Positions 23,950-34,751 of a stretch of DNA of 64,000 nucleotides are shown piece after piece. The DNA lies in assembly GCF_963678635.1 (NCBI RefSeq), contig NC_087066.1:2973633-3037632 (forward strand), in the 5' to 3' direction. Numbering within the stretch: the stretch's first letter is position 1; every line of letters begins with the position of its first letter. The notes under the pieces were generated by a model that was given only the letters and a program-made list of their open reading frames with translations, was not told the origin of the DNA and did no database searches. Source of the stretch: Symsagittifera roscoffensis. Taxonomy: Eukaryota; Xenacoelomorpha; Acoela; Convolutidae. The position numbers and the translations under genes were made by a program.

Positions 23950-25118
23950 TTAGGCAGCTTACTCTCAGGGGTTGCGAATCTTACCCTCGAACCTCCTTAC
24001 TCAAAAGTACTTAGATTTTGAAAATTTCCAGAACTTCAGAATTAATTCTGTTTTTGGAAAGTGTGAGTGTATTCTCAGGGGTTGCGAATCTTGCCTCTGA
24101 ATATGACTGCCCAAATCCTCGTATTTTTCGAGATGTGACGTTTTTTAAGATTTTTTCAAATTTTTCAGATAACGTTTAAAAATAATCACAAAATTTGAAG
24201 TTCCCAACTCTAGGTTGAGGCTCTTTCAGAGTATTTTCAGGAGTTGTAAGTTTTGCCCCAAAATGACCGCTCGAAACCTTGTAGTTTCCCGGATATGATC
24301 TTTTTTTGTGATTTTAATAATATTTTCAGCTAACTTAGTTGCATTTTTTTTCTTAGAACATTGAAGGTTGCAACTCTGTAGTGGGGGCTGTCAGAGTTTT
24401 CTCAGTTTTTCAGGGGCTGCGATTCTTGCCTTCAAATCTGAGTGCTCAATCTTGTTAGGTTTCCAGATATGATGTTTTTTTTTTGATTTTTTCAAAATTT
24501 TCCTAAAACTTAAATTAAAACTTTTTTTCATAATTTGAAATTCCTTAAAAGTATATGGGGACTGTCAGAGTAATCTTTTAGTTTATGTGATACGACGATT
24601 CTTGTGATTTTCACTAATTTGAAATTACTAACCCTATAGTTGTGTGCTTTTAGAGTACTGTCAAGGATTGCAAATATTGTCTTCAAAAAAGACTGCTCAA
24701 ATATTGTTAGTTCTCGACATCTGACGTTTTATCTGGTTTTCAAAAAATATATTTATTTTTTTTAGAAAACTTAAGTTTGAAATTTGAATTTCTCAACGTT
24801 GTAGTTGGGTACTGTAAGAGTACTCTCAGGATTTAAGAATCTTGCGTCCAATTGCGACTGCTCAATTGCTTTTAGTTTCCGAGTTGTGACATTTCTTAGT
24901 TCATTTTAAATTTTTCAAAGAACTCAAATAAAACTTCACAAAGTTTTATGGGTTTTTCAAAATTTATATTAAAAAAACTTGAATAGAAAAATTTGTAATT
25001 ACGAACCCTGTAATTGGGTGCTGTCAGAGTACACTCAAAGGATGCAGCTCTTATTTCCAATATATGCGGTTTTTTAGATTTTAAAAAGTCGAAGTACCGG
25101 AGGTGCGTTACACGATAG
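23950..25118 (+). mobile_element. T1 tandem-repeat element, copy 2
   Basis: About eight diverged monomers start near 23,958, 24,063, 24,226, 24,389, 24,558, 24,647, 24,810 and 25,020. The last three monomers match the last three of copy 1 one by one (for example CTTGCGTCCAATTGCGACTG in the penultimate unit of both). The array ends at GCGTTACACGATAG, matching the copy 1 end with one change. On the left it abuts a truncated tRNA-like SINE head. Confidence 0.75.
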
Positions 25119-25371
25119 TCGAATTGAACGAATTGGACTTGGGTACTTGAGAATTGTGCTCGAAGCGTATTTTCAGAAAACAAAATCAAATGAAGAAATT
25201 TACTTAATTCCAACGTATCAATGAAATATTTCACTCGATCAAATTAATGTGAGTTTTTTTAAATGTTTTTCTTTCTTCTGATAATCCTTTTTGAGCGTTA
25301 TTTTCATGAACTAAGCGGTACAAGTTGCCTCCAATAAGGTTTTCATTGCATCAACTAGCTTGTCGCTTTTG

Positions 25372-25377
25372 TTTATT
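25372..25377 (-). promoter_or_regulatory. Polyadenylation signal of the minus-strand small gene
   Basis: AATAAA on the minus strand lies about 180 bases after the stop of the 81-residue frame. Confidence 0.5.
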
Positions 25378-25554
25378 TATACGTATGAGTTCTGATTTTA
25401 TCGTATGAGTACGTATGAGTACAACATTTTATTTGAGATTTTGATGAAAAATTTCAAGCAGTTTTGACCAATTGTTCTTCACCGGGTTATTGCCAGCTGT
25501 AAAAACCCACCTTAAAAAACGCTATCAAAAAGGGCAAAGTAGAGTCTTCAGGTG

Positions 25555-25800
25555 TTACTTTGCACACATTTTGGGAAATGTAACAATGTCTAAGTGATGC
25601 AAAAGTTCATATGCACATTCCCATGCTAGATTTCCATACGAGGACTTGAATAGTAGGGCAACCCACTGTCTTTCGAAAGACTGTGCTTGCTCCGCTTCAG
25701 ATGGCGTCAGGGCATTGTCATATTTTTCATTCTTAATCAAAACGTATTTTAGCAGATCCATATAACCTATACCCCTTTTTTGAGCGAAAAGAGCCTCCAT
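25555..25800 (-). CDS. Small unrecognised protein (81 aa), head-to-head with DUS2
   Basis: A single open frame runs from ATG at 25,800 to TAA at 25,555-25,557. The composition is that of a globular cytosolic protein (FERQWVALLFKSSYGNLAWE, EAEQAQ), with many charged and aromatic residues and no low complexity, unlike the chance frames in the T-rich repeats around it. No signal peptide or membrane segment is visible. I do not recognise the family. An AATAAA follows on the same strand. The ATG is 315 bases from the DUS2 ATG in the opposite direction, so both may share a promoter. It could also be the first exon of a longer gene, though no good donor is seen. Confidence 0.55.
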   Translation of the reverse strand: MEALFAQKRGIGYMDLLKYVLIKNEKYDNALTPSEAEQAQSFERQWVALLFKSSYGNLAWECAYELLHHLDIVTFPKMCAK

Positions 25801-26115
25801 TTATTGTTAAAAGAAAGAACAGATTCGCTTGTCTTGTACGCTGAATTATTTTTGATGATTTTTCTTGAAGCTTGCCATTTTCAAAAAGTTTCATTTACAA
25901 ATTGGTTAGTTACTCTCCGAAATCAATGGAGCAAAAATTAGCGGCTGATTTCAAGTTTTAGAAATTGTTATAAGATTTCGAGTTAGTTCGATAAGAAATG
26001 AAAATGAAGTTTTGGTTGACTATATTTGTATATAGCTTTGGTACATCCATGTTACCTGTGATTAAGCAGTCACCACAAAACTGACGATTGAACCTTTTAG
26101 TGAAGTGCATGCATA
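25801..26115. promoter_or_regulatory. Putative bidirectional promoter
   Basis: The 315-base gap between two divergent ATGs contains no repeat family found elsewhere in the window. No TATA box position is certain. Assignment rests on the head-to-head arrangement only. Confidence 0.35.
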
Positions 26116-27453
26116 ATGAGTGGCAGTGACGCTTCAACTAAAGACAACTGTTTTGGCAACTGCGTAATTCTAGCGCCAATGGTGCGTATTTCTAAACTCC
26201 CTATGAGGCTACTGGCTCTAGACTACGGCGCCGACTTTGTTTTCACTGAGGAGATTATCGATCGACGTCTGATGAGTTGCTCAGTGACGCGAAACGAGGC
26301 GCTGAGCTGCTTTGATTTTCGGGAACCAGATCACACGCTGGTGCTTAGAATCCACGACAGGGAAAAGGACAAATTGCTTGTGCAAATCGGAACTGCTAGT
26401 TCGGAAAACGCGCTTAAAGCGGCGAAGATTGTGGAAAATTATTGCTTCGGAGTTGACATAAATATGGGTTGTCCGAAGTCTTTTTCAACGACAGGAGGCA
26501 TGGGTGCTGCTCTGTTGAAAAAACCTCAAATAGTTGAACAAATTTTGACAACTCTTGTTAAGAACTGCAGCGTGAAAATAACGTGTAAAATCAGATTGAT
26601 TCCTAATTTGGAAGATGGCTTGCAGTTTATGAGGATGATCGAAAGCTGCGGCGTGAATGCTGTGACTGTTCACGGAAGATTTCAGTCGGAAAGACCGAAA
26701 GATCAGGTTCATTTAGATTTGATTAAGTTATACGCAGCTGAAGTTAAGATACCTGTTATTGCAAATGGGTTAGCCGGAACTAGAGAGAGCTTAGGCGAGT
26801 TTTTAACACTTGAGAAAGTGAAAAATGAAACTGGGTGCGACTCTTTAATGGTTGCTAGAAATGCAATGTGGAACTGCTCAGTGTTCAAGATAATACGGAA
26901 ACTGAAAAACTTACAATCCGAACATTTTTCTGTATCTACTGTTGATGAGAAAACACAAGTGGCAAAGAAGTTGTTAAAATATTGCGTCACGTTTGATTTC
27001 CCAGTGCAGTATTTCAAATACGCTGTTCAAAACTCAATAGGAGATCACCCGATTGTCGACAAAGTTCGAAACACGACTTTAATGTCTGAAGTGTGCGCTC
27101 AGTTTGACCTTGAAGAGTTTTACAGATCTGAACTCCTGAAGATTTCACTAACAATGGAGTCACCTCTTCAGAAAAAGCCAAAGTTAGAACCCAATGGAAT
27201 TGAAGATGATCGAAACGTCATAATGTTCTCGTACCCATTTGAGTATAATAAGTACAGGAAGGTTATAACAGTTCCTCCGAAAACACTTTTATCTGAGTTT
27301 TTCAACAAACCATTGTTTAAGAATTGTGAAGTGAAACCGCGATTTGAGACGACTCCTTTTCAAGACTCTCGTTGGAAATGTGTTTGTTACTTGAGCGAAA
27401 GAAGGGCCTTTTTGTCGACATATTGTGAACGGAATAAGAAACACGCCGAGCAA
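26116..27453 (+). CDS. DUS2: DUS2 exon 1: FMN-binding synthase domain and most of the dsRBD
   Basis: The exon has 446 codons and no internal intron, ending at the donor at 27,454. The start ATG is the first in frame and gives an N-terminus about eight residues longer than the VILAPMVR motif requires. Dihydrouridine synthase motifs are intact, including the catalytic cysteine. The one departure noted is NGLAG where relatives usually have NGG after the phosphate-binding strand. Confidence 0.88.
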
Positions 27454-29417
27454 GTATGTTATATTAAAGCGTTATCGCTGATAAAAAGACTCCTTTGGAT
27501 TTTTCATGCGGTTGTTATAGGTAGTTTGATGGGTTAGTTATGAATTTCTGCTTGTTCTTCGTAATACTGCTCGGCTCTGCTATTGCCTAGAAAAACAGAA
27601 GATAGCCGGTTTGCAGCACAGAAGGTTACGACCTCAATCGTATATCTTTTGGAAAACGTCTCTGTTTTTAGTTCGCTGTCTGATGAGAGGATCTGAACAA
27701 AAGCCTATGACTTAGTTATATTTGATTTCATTAAAAATTGGGTTTATTCGACAACAGTTTTCCTCAAAAATGAATACAAAATATACACAAAGATCTCAAA
27801 AAGTTTTTCGCTAAAAACTTATTTTTTAAAATTTACTGAAGGCGCTCAAATTAAAATTGAAAACTATTTTTACTGGAATAAAAGTAAGCTTTCACGACTC
27901 AACTTGGTTTATTTGAATTATACTATCATAAGCTTTCTGTAAGAGCTACTCGCTTGCTGAACTCTTACGAAATTAGACAAAATCTCCAAAATTACAAACC
28001 GGTTTTTCTCTAGACTGTTAGGAAACCTTTAAAAAAATTTCTCATGTAGTTTGAATCTCGTTTGAAGTGGCTTTAATATGATATGTCACTCGAATCAATT
28101 CGATGGTTACTTGTGAACTTGAGGTTGCTTGAAAAAACTAAAACCCACTTGAAGACGTCCTCCCGATTTTCAATGATCGGAAAAAGGAAGAAAAATTAAA
28201 TTTCTATTTTTTAAATTAAAATAAATTAACAGCATTTCATCGCAAGCTAGACATACAGATTTAAGCAGCTCGTTTGTGTGATAAGTTGGCATTTATTCGT
28301 TTTTCTGCAAAAGATCAGTTTCAGTATTGTCTTTTTTTGAGATCTGAGTTGGTTCCAGCTGGATGAGCTGCAACATCCGTATTTCTGAACACCTTTTTGA
28401 AGAATTCTAACTATATTACTACAGCTAGACTTCATCATTTGACACTTAGGCGCAGGGGCGGATCTACGATTTTCTCTAGGGGGGGGGGGCAGATTTTCAA
28501 AAAAATATCGAACATTTAGTCGACCTTTTTTAGGTCAAAAAAATTGATTTTCTGAGCTCTCCCAAAGCACTTAAATAAAAAAAAACAGGCCAAAAAAGGA
28601 GTTTTTAGGCATTTTTTGGAAAATTTTGACCCAAAAATTGCGCTTTTTCGGTGCGCGCTCCCCCGCCTTTAGAAAAATTTTAGGGTCAGTCAGTCAAAAA
28701 TTGATATCTTAAAATAGTACAAAAGGGGACCCTTTGGGTCGGCAGGGAGTCGAATCCTTGAGATGGGGCGTCCGCCCTCCCCCCTAAATCCGCTGGTGCC
28801 TAGGCACTTAATGTTTACTTCTGAAATTATACCGCATTGCTCACAAACGTTGAATTGAAAAAGCGAAATCAGTATGACTTTGGAAGAAAAATATATGCGA
28901 CTCTGAGTCAATATAAACACCTCTTTTTTATGCGTCACCTTCCAGTTTATGCTTGCGTCCTATGGCTAGTGTTGAAACTTTGCCTGTGTGTTTGGAACTT
29001 CTTGTTTGCATAATAGATATTCAAACTCACAGCTTCACCTTTGAGTCACCTTTGAGTTTGAAAAGGGGTATTAAAAACTAGCTGATGGCATTAAATGGTA
29101 ATTTTCTTAGGTTTTTTTGGCATTGTTCTTTTAAAGGAATATTACATGAAGAACATTCATTCGCAGAAGTCTTTAAAAAATATATTCTGTAGGGCGCTGC
29201 GGCAGTGGCTTTAATTGGCATGGGCATGATGGACCATAGACTGGACATGATCTACAGAAATGAGCCCACACTCTCGCACCTGATGACGCGACCTCACTTT
29301 TCTTTGAAAGGCGATTCAGATCAAGCAACTGAACTGAGTAGTTTCAGGTATGAAGATCAAATTGACCTGAAGACTCGGCTGACTGTTCATGACAGCGTAT
29401 TGGAGTGGTTCGCTTAA
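26116..29417 (+). CDS. DUS2: tRNA-dihydrouridine synthase 2 (two exons)
   Basis: Exons 26,116-27,453 and 29,193-29,417 join in phase 0 to give 520 residues, close to the animal DUS2 length. The enzyme reduces uridine 20 in the tRNA D-loop using FMN and NAD(P)H. Visible features: the FMN-barrel start VILAPMVR (18-24), NMGCPK with catalytic Cys119, TTGGMGAALL, CKIR with Lys158, VHGR with His186, and VIANG (214-218). A linker leads to a C-terminal double-stranded-RNA-binding domain (about 384-465), whose last helix is split by the intron: KKHAEQ then GAAAVALIGMG. The donor CAA|GTATGT and acceptor ATTCTGTAG fit consensus. Reading through the donor gives an alternative 473-residue protein with a hydrophobic tail that truncates this helix, so I prefer splicing. 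Confidence 0.9.
28453..28798 (+). mobile_element. hAT-type MITE in the DUS2 intron
   Basis: The left end CAGGGGCGGATCTACG and the right end, read inward as CACCAGCGGATTTAGG, align without gaps at 11 of 16 positions. The flanks CTTAGGCG (28,445-28,452) and CCTAGGCA (28,799-28,806) agree at six of eight positions, as expected for an aged 8-bp target duplication. The body shares GGGACCCTTTGGGTCGGCAG with the copy at 45,778. Confidence 0.72.
29193..29417 (+). CDS. DUS2: DUS2 exon 2: end of dsRBD and C-terminal tail
   Basis: The acceptor AG is at 29,191-29,192. In phase 0 the exon begins GAAAVALIGMGMM, which completes the alpha-2 helix of the dsRBD begun by KKHAEQ in exon 1, as in other dsRBDs where the end reads AEQ-A-A. 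The remaining 60 residues are an unassigned tail ending EWFA and TAA. On its own the exon would be unrecognisable; the link to DUS2 rests on frame, splice sites and helix continuity. Confidence 0.78.
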   Translation, partial: GAAAVALIGMGMMDHRLDMIYRNEPTLSHLMTRPHFSLKGDSDQATELSSFRYEDQIDLKTRLTVHDSVLEWFA

Positions 29418-29984
29418 GTGACATTCAAGAGAATTATGGACAAGAAACCACCGAGTGCAATGTACGTTCTAATACCTCGCCGAAGATATAAAAGAAGGAA
29501 TTACTGGCCCTAACCAGAAGATTTGAAGTTAATGACAGGGTTCGCTTGGCGAAAGTAGACCATGAATTTCGAGAATAATGATTTGAAGTTGCGTTTCATA
29601 AAGGCACCTCAGTTTTCTGTTTTCTGATGAATTTTCCCAATTTGTCCGAGTAGATATGTGATCTAATCGAGCTTGACATATTTATGGAGATGAACATGAA
29701 AGCTAATCGCACGATGTGTTCTGAGCTTTGAAGTCGTGGGAGAAAATGAACTAGAAGCCTTTCAAGTTTCCATCGAATTTTGTAATAGATGATGCACCCT
29801 TGGCAAAATATTATGCACCCTTTGAGTTAAATCAACTATTGGTGCTTGCATAAGTTCTACTCATCTGATCTGTGAATGTGTGTTGATTTTATTAGTTTTG
29901 TTCTACGAGAACTAATCAGCTATTCGAACATGTCTAAATTATGAAGCCGCCTCTTTTTCTTATGATGAGTGTTGTCTTTTAGGT

Positions 29985-30240
29985 CTCCATTTAGTTGGAG
30001 CTTCGGCTCCTTCCAGTTTTTCCCTCCCCTTTGATTTGTTTCTGAAATTCGAGTTAAGAAAGGTAGTTAAAATGATCTTCAATAATCTGAACAGCAATAC
30101 AATGTGTGAATGGGAGCGAGTTAACTACATTTTTCTACATACAAATTGCCTTATGAATATTTTTCAAACAATTTCGTTTCGTAATTTCACGAAGGGGAGG
30201 GAGGGAAACTGGAAAAGAGCCGGAGCTTTTAGCAGGTGCA
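29985..30240. mobile_element. Inverted-repeat MITE-like element
   Basis: Arms of about 50 bp: GGAGCTTCGGCTCCTTCCAG followed by a TTTCCCTCCCCTT tract on the left, and the approximate reverse complement (AAGGGGAGGGAGGGAAACTGG then GAGCCGGAGC, in short pieces) on the right. The interior is AT-rich with no domain. It lies in the 3' flank or 3' UTR of DUS2. No certain target duplication was found. Confidence 0.55.
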
Positions 30241-30790
30241 CATTTTTGGCTGTTTAGGTATTCTTATTCAACTTAAGATCATCTCACGTTTTATGTTTTG
30301 TGATCCGAAGCTCCTCTTCATCGCTGTTTTAATGCAAAGCCTTAGAAGTCCTCTTAACCGATAGATCCGCTCCAGGTAATCGGCCCATTTGCAACCTGAG
30401 AATTGGGGCTAATAGCGAATATGATAGTTTTAAAGCCGGGTCTGTATTAATCAAGCTATCTGTGTCCGTGTTTTACAAGCAATAAGTTAAATTAGAAAAA
30501 ATGTAAGATGTTTTTTTAGTTTGAAGTCAAGCAGTGCAGCTTCAGTTTTGAAAGATACTTTTTTCAGATTCTATATGACAACAACGCATGTCTTATAATA
30601 TGAGTCCATTTTTTCTAACCACATTCGCGCTTTTCTGGGCTCCAATTCTGTGCTATTTATGCGCCCAACAGTTCAGTTTCTGATTGTATGTGCTATTTCC
30701 GCTTAATCAAAGAGCATTAATAATCGAAGTCTTTGCCCTGCTGTTTTGGCGGGTAATTTACTCGAAGGCGATGACGAGCTGCAATCGTTC

Positions 30791-30796
30791 AATAAA
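30791..30796 (+). promoter_or_regulatory. Possible DUS2 polyadenylation signal
   Basis: This is the first canonical AATAAA I see after the DUS2 stop, 1.37 kb downstream. The 5' edge of a T2 element begins within ten bases of it, so the signal may belong to either. Confidence 0.3.
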
Positions 30797-30800
30797 ATAA

Positions 30801-32060
30801 ATTATGAAAATGTATGGGATCGGATTTTTGTTTTGCTTGTTTTTTTGAGACGCTTCAAAGATTTTAGTTTTATTCGAAAACTACTGGACCTTATTTGAAA
30901 AAGTTTGGTACCATTTGAGATTGCACCCACTCCTCTATTTGCTTGCATAATTCGCTTGTCTCTTTTTATCTTAATGCGTTTTCTACGGCCTTCACAAAAG
31001 TCTATGAGGGGTAAATCTTAGCCGCTACTTTTAGATTTTTTCGTTTTCTCGAAAACTGGACATCCAAATCTGAACTTTTGGCTTCATTGGATGAAAGAAA
31101 AATTTATGGCTCTGAGAGTAATCAAATTTTTGAATTTTTGATCGTTTTTGAAACTTTGTGGCTTCTCAAAAACTACCCTCCTAAATCTGAGATTTATTTT
31201 CAATGGAAAGGGCGAGTTGTTAGAAGTTCCCCTTCATAAGTTGCTATGCTCGATTTTGCGTACACGAAAATTTATGGCCCTTGGAAGAGTCAATACTTTG
31301 GTTTTTTGATCATTTTTCATTCATTCTGAGATTTTGCGTTAATTGGATAGAAGGGGTTGAGGGTCATAATTTTTCGTGTAAACAAATGTGAGCTTGCCGT
31401 TCATACAGGAATTTTTCTAAATTCGTTTATGCAGTGGCGCTTTCCGACACTCATCTTTTTGATTGAATTCAAAACTTTATATTTAGTAGAGTAGATTTCA
31501 AAAAACGTGGAAAAAATCGAATTTTTGAATTTTCCCAGGACCATAACTTAGTGTAAAAAAATTAGTGGCGCATCCGCATAGAAAGAGGAGTTTCCCCTGA
31601 CCAGTTTTATCCACTGAATCCAAAATCTCAGATTTTGGTGGGCGGTTATCGAGGAAATGAAAAATAAAAGTCCAAAAATAGCGGTCAAAATTTCTCCGCA
31701 TACTTTTTTGAAGGATGTAGAAAATAGGGGTAAGATACAAAGAAACATTATTCAGACATACAGGGTAGTGGGCGCAATTTCCATTGTATCGATTTTTTCG
31801 AAAATCGCTGAGTATTTTTTGAGAAAATAGTTTTTTTCCAAAGCGTGTCCCTAAAAACAAAATAAAAGCTCGATGCAAATAATTTTTTCATAATACCTAT
31901 TTTTATCATACAGGAATGTTGATTGTGAGCGAATGAACGATTTGAGGGAAGCTCCCCTGAATAAGCTGATTTGTCCAAATTCTTTTACACGAAAAGTTAT
32001 GGCGCTACGAATAGTCAAGTTTTCGAATTTCTGACCGTTGGAGAGCAAGTGTCTTGTAGT
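30801..32060 (+). mobile_element. T2 tandem-repeat element, copy A
   Basis: The copy starts with ATTATGAAAATGTATGGGAT, identical to the start of copy C at 46,404. Diverged monomers of roughly 130-170 bp follow, each with motifs like AAAACTACC...AAATCTGAG, TTCCCCT...ATAAG, ACACGAAAA.TTATGGC and GAGTCAA..TTTTG. The array fades near 32,060 without the CTAG end seen in copies B and C, so its 3' end is probably lost. Overlapping minus-strand frames here are repeat shadows. Confidence 0.65.
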
Positions 32061-32145
32061 CGGGAACTATACTTTTTTGTCTCTTACACATTTGGTGAGG
32101 TTGATTTATTTGTGAACCATAGCAATTATGAGACTACTTTCGCAT

Positions 32146-32212
32146 TTGACCTCGAGGTAATGCGTTTTTCTTTTTTTTTAAAGGTCTAGGGTTCGAGCCC
32201 CAGAAGGACTCT
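32146..32212 (+). mobile_element. tRNA-like SINE head
   Basis: CCTCGAGGTAATGCG resembles the head at 34,752 (CGATAAGGTAATGCG), and GGGTTCGAGCCCC at 32,189-32,201 is a good pol III B box. It is interrupted by a T-run and is unlikely to be a functional tRNA. Confidence 0.5.
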
Positions 32213-32429
32213 ATTTTTTTCAGTATGCATGAAATGGATTTTTTTTCCGCGAAAAATTGAGTTGTCGAATTTTCGTTTGTGTGTTTATGTTTTGTCGGCG
32301 TAGTGGCCACATCGTGGAAGTTTCTTGTGTCTCGGCGTTTTCAGTGAAGATGGAAGTGTTTTTGGTTCACTCGTATAAATCGTAACATTATTAGCTCTGA
32401 CGTAGTATGTTTCCTTGGTTTTCTTTTTC

Positions 32430-32925
32430 GTTCGTTTTTTATCCATAAGTTTTTTGGTGTTGCAAGATTTCAAAGTTAAGAACTTCATTGTTTCAATTTT
32501 TATGTCTTTAGTTTCTTGTTGCTTTGATTTACTTCTGCCATTTTTAATTATTACCCTTAACTTCGTTTATTTTATTTTTTTTTGTTTTTTTTTTTCGCTC
32601 AAAAACTTCATTCTACCCAAATGATTTCGGCTTATATTTTATCGGTTTATTGATCTACTATTGAGCCATTTCTTCTAAGAGAAACATAATTTTGCTTCCC
32701 ACCAGATCGCACAAAATTTCAGATGTAGTTTCATTTTTTTGTCGGTTTACTGGCCGGGTGTTTTGTTGCTGTATTTTTTTCAAGAGGGTAAATATAATTC
32801 ATGATTTCTTAGTTTCTATACACGCCAAAACTGTGTTTTGTTGGAGGCAAGGTGTCTGATTGTCTTTGCGATAATCAATGATATTGCAATCGGTTCCTAG
32901 ACCTTTTCCCGTGAATAACTTTTTT
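32430..32925 (+). repeat. Dispersed repeat family B, copy
   Basis: It contains CTTCATTCTACCCAAATGAT with TTTCGGCTTATATTTTATCGG following, and then the TTGCGATAATCAATGATATTGCAATCGG block near 32,868 (given here as a pattern). The order of the two blocks is opposite to that at 12,787-13,240, as expected if the family is tandemly organised. Confidence 0.6.
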
Positions 32926-33104
32926 CACAGGTTTTCAATTTTAGTAGGACTGGTGAACTTAACGACTGCTGACTTGCTAAGTTTCTTGAAATTTTAAATT
33001 AAACTACCATCATTTAGGCAGTTAATCGTAGCAGGTAATAGGTTTTTTAAAAAATATCATTTTGAAATTTTTTGTAGTCGTGTTTTTAGTCCTTGTTTCC
33101 ATCG

Positions 33105-33725
33105 GTTCATTTTCACTTTTTGGAATGCAGTTCTTTCATCTGGTACGTTTTTGTTTCCAAATCATAGGTTTTTTGTGCAAGGCAACGGCGTTACACGCTG
33201 GTCAAAAGGGAAGAAAACTGTTTCAATCATAAAGATAAAATTTGTAAAGGAAATAGAAAAAAGAAGAGAAGATTTTGAGCCTAAAACAAAACTGCAGTTG
33301 TCACAAAAATTTTAAGCTATAAGTTTGAAAGTTCTTACGAACGACATAAAATCATAACAAATGAGTTTACTCTCAAAACTACGCCACCTAATTTGACTAA
33401 GCTGAAATTACATAATCCAAAACATTTAGTTGAAAGAAACCTTCAGAGGAAAGTCTTTGGTTATGATTTTGTCGTTCGTAAGAACTTTTAAAACTAATAG
33501 TTTATATTTTTGTGACAAGTGCAGTTTTGTTTTAGGCACAAAATCTTCTCTACTTTCTTTTATTTCCTTAACAAATTTTATCTTGATACCAGTTTATCTA
33601 TGATTGAACCAGTTTTCTTCGTTTTTGGCCAGGGTGTAACGCCGTTGCCTTGAACAAAAAACCTATGCTTTGGAAACAAAAACGTACAAAATGAAAAAAC
33701 TGCAATCAAAAAAGTGAAAATGAAC
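33105..33725. mobile_element. Foldback element: ~255-bp inverted repeats around a 101-bp spacer
   Basis: The left arm 33,105-33,358 and right arm 33,460-33,725 are reverse complements with few differences. Both begin GTTCATTTTCACTTTTT reading inward and both include GAAAGTTCTTACGAACGAC-like and AAAACAAAACTGCA segments. The spacer is 33,359-33,459. There is no reading frame. No clear target duplication is seen at the ends. Confidence 0.88.
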
Positions 33726-33779
33726 TTCCGTTAAAACTTAATAGCCCGACATTCGTTTGTCTACTCAAGTTTTGACTCA

Positions 33780-34445
33780 ATTTCAATCAGAAAAAAAACG
33801 AGTCTTCTTGAACGTTTTTTAAAAAACTTTTTGATTTATCCAAAACTATACGCCCATATCTGAAATTTTTGGTTCAATTGAGAGATTCGTAAGTGCAAAG
33901 CTCCCCTGAGAGAGCGGCTATGCTCAATTTTCTTTCCAGAGAAACCTAGGTTTGTCGAAAAAATCAAATTTTTGACCGTTTTTTGAAACTTTTTGAAGGT
34001 CTCGAAAATTACCATCTCAAATGTAAGATTTTGAGCTCACTCCTTAGAAAGGTTTGGGAAACGCTCCCCTGAAATAATCGTTTTGCAAAAAAACTATCGT
34101 CCTCAGAAAAGGCAATGTTTTGATTACTTGTCCGTTATTTGAAAACTTTTCTCGAAAACTACCCAGCCGAATCTGATATCAAGGGTTTAATCGAGGCGAC
34201 AGTTTGTGGAAAGCCTCCCTGCATCAGCGGCTATGCCTATAAGTTTCAATGAAAATTGTTATGTTCTGGGAAAAATTCCAAATTCTCTAAAACTTTTTTC
34301 ATTTATTTTTGTTATAGAAACAACTAAGGTTTTGGGTGAAGCCCATTGTTTGATTTTGTGAAATTACCCATTTCATCCCGAATCATCAGTACAACAAATT
34401 CAAAATATATCCACCAGGTACCTCCAGCTATAATTCGGCCCCTAG
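33780..34445 (+). mobile_element. T2 tandem-repeat element, copy B (5' truncated)
   Basis: About four T2 monomers, then the common T2 3' end: CAAATTCAAAATATAT, ACCTCCAGCTATAATTCGG and CTAG at 34,442-34,445. The terminal hairpin is degenerate compared with copy C. Confidence 0.6.
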
Positions 34446-34751
34446 TGTAATTTTAAACAGAGTTGTTTTTCTTAAGTCTGGAATCTTTCACTGTTCATTC
34501 ACTGAAATTGCGGTTGAACTAAGGCTTTGTCCTTAGGTTTTTGCCGAGTAAAATTAAGTACTTAGCTAAATGTCAAGTGCGTTGAGTAATAGTGGCATGT
34601 TAGTGTTGTGATGCGATCGATGTTTATGCTTGCGATTAGCAAGCGTTATCAAACAGGAGTATCGACTTTTTTTCGGGACAACTAGTTTAACAGAATCTTT
34701 TGAACCAATTTACCTTCGGTTCATATGAAATCAAAAGTCAGACGTTAATTC

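Noticed and set aside
27454-27537. C-terminal 27 residues of an unspliced DUS2
   Set aside because: They replace the last dsRBD helix with a hydrophobic tail, while a consensus donor and a matching exon restore the helix.
31498-32048. Several overlapping minus-strand ORFs of 65-126 residues
   Set aside because: They fall in T2 tandem monomers, share no domain and change frame between monomers.
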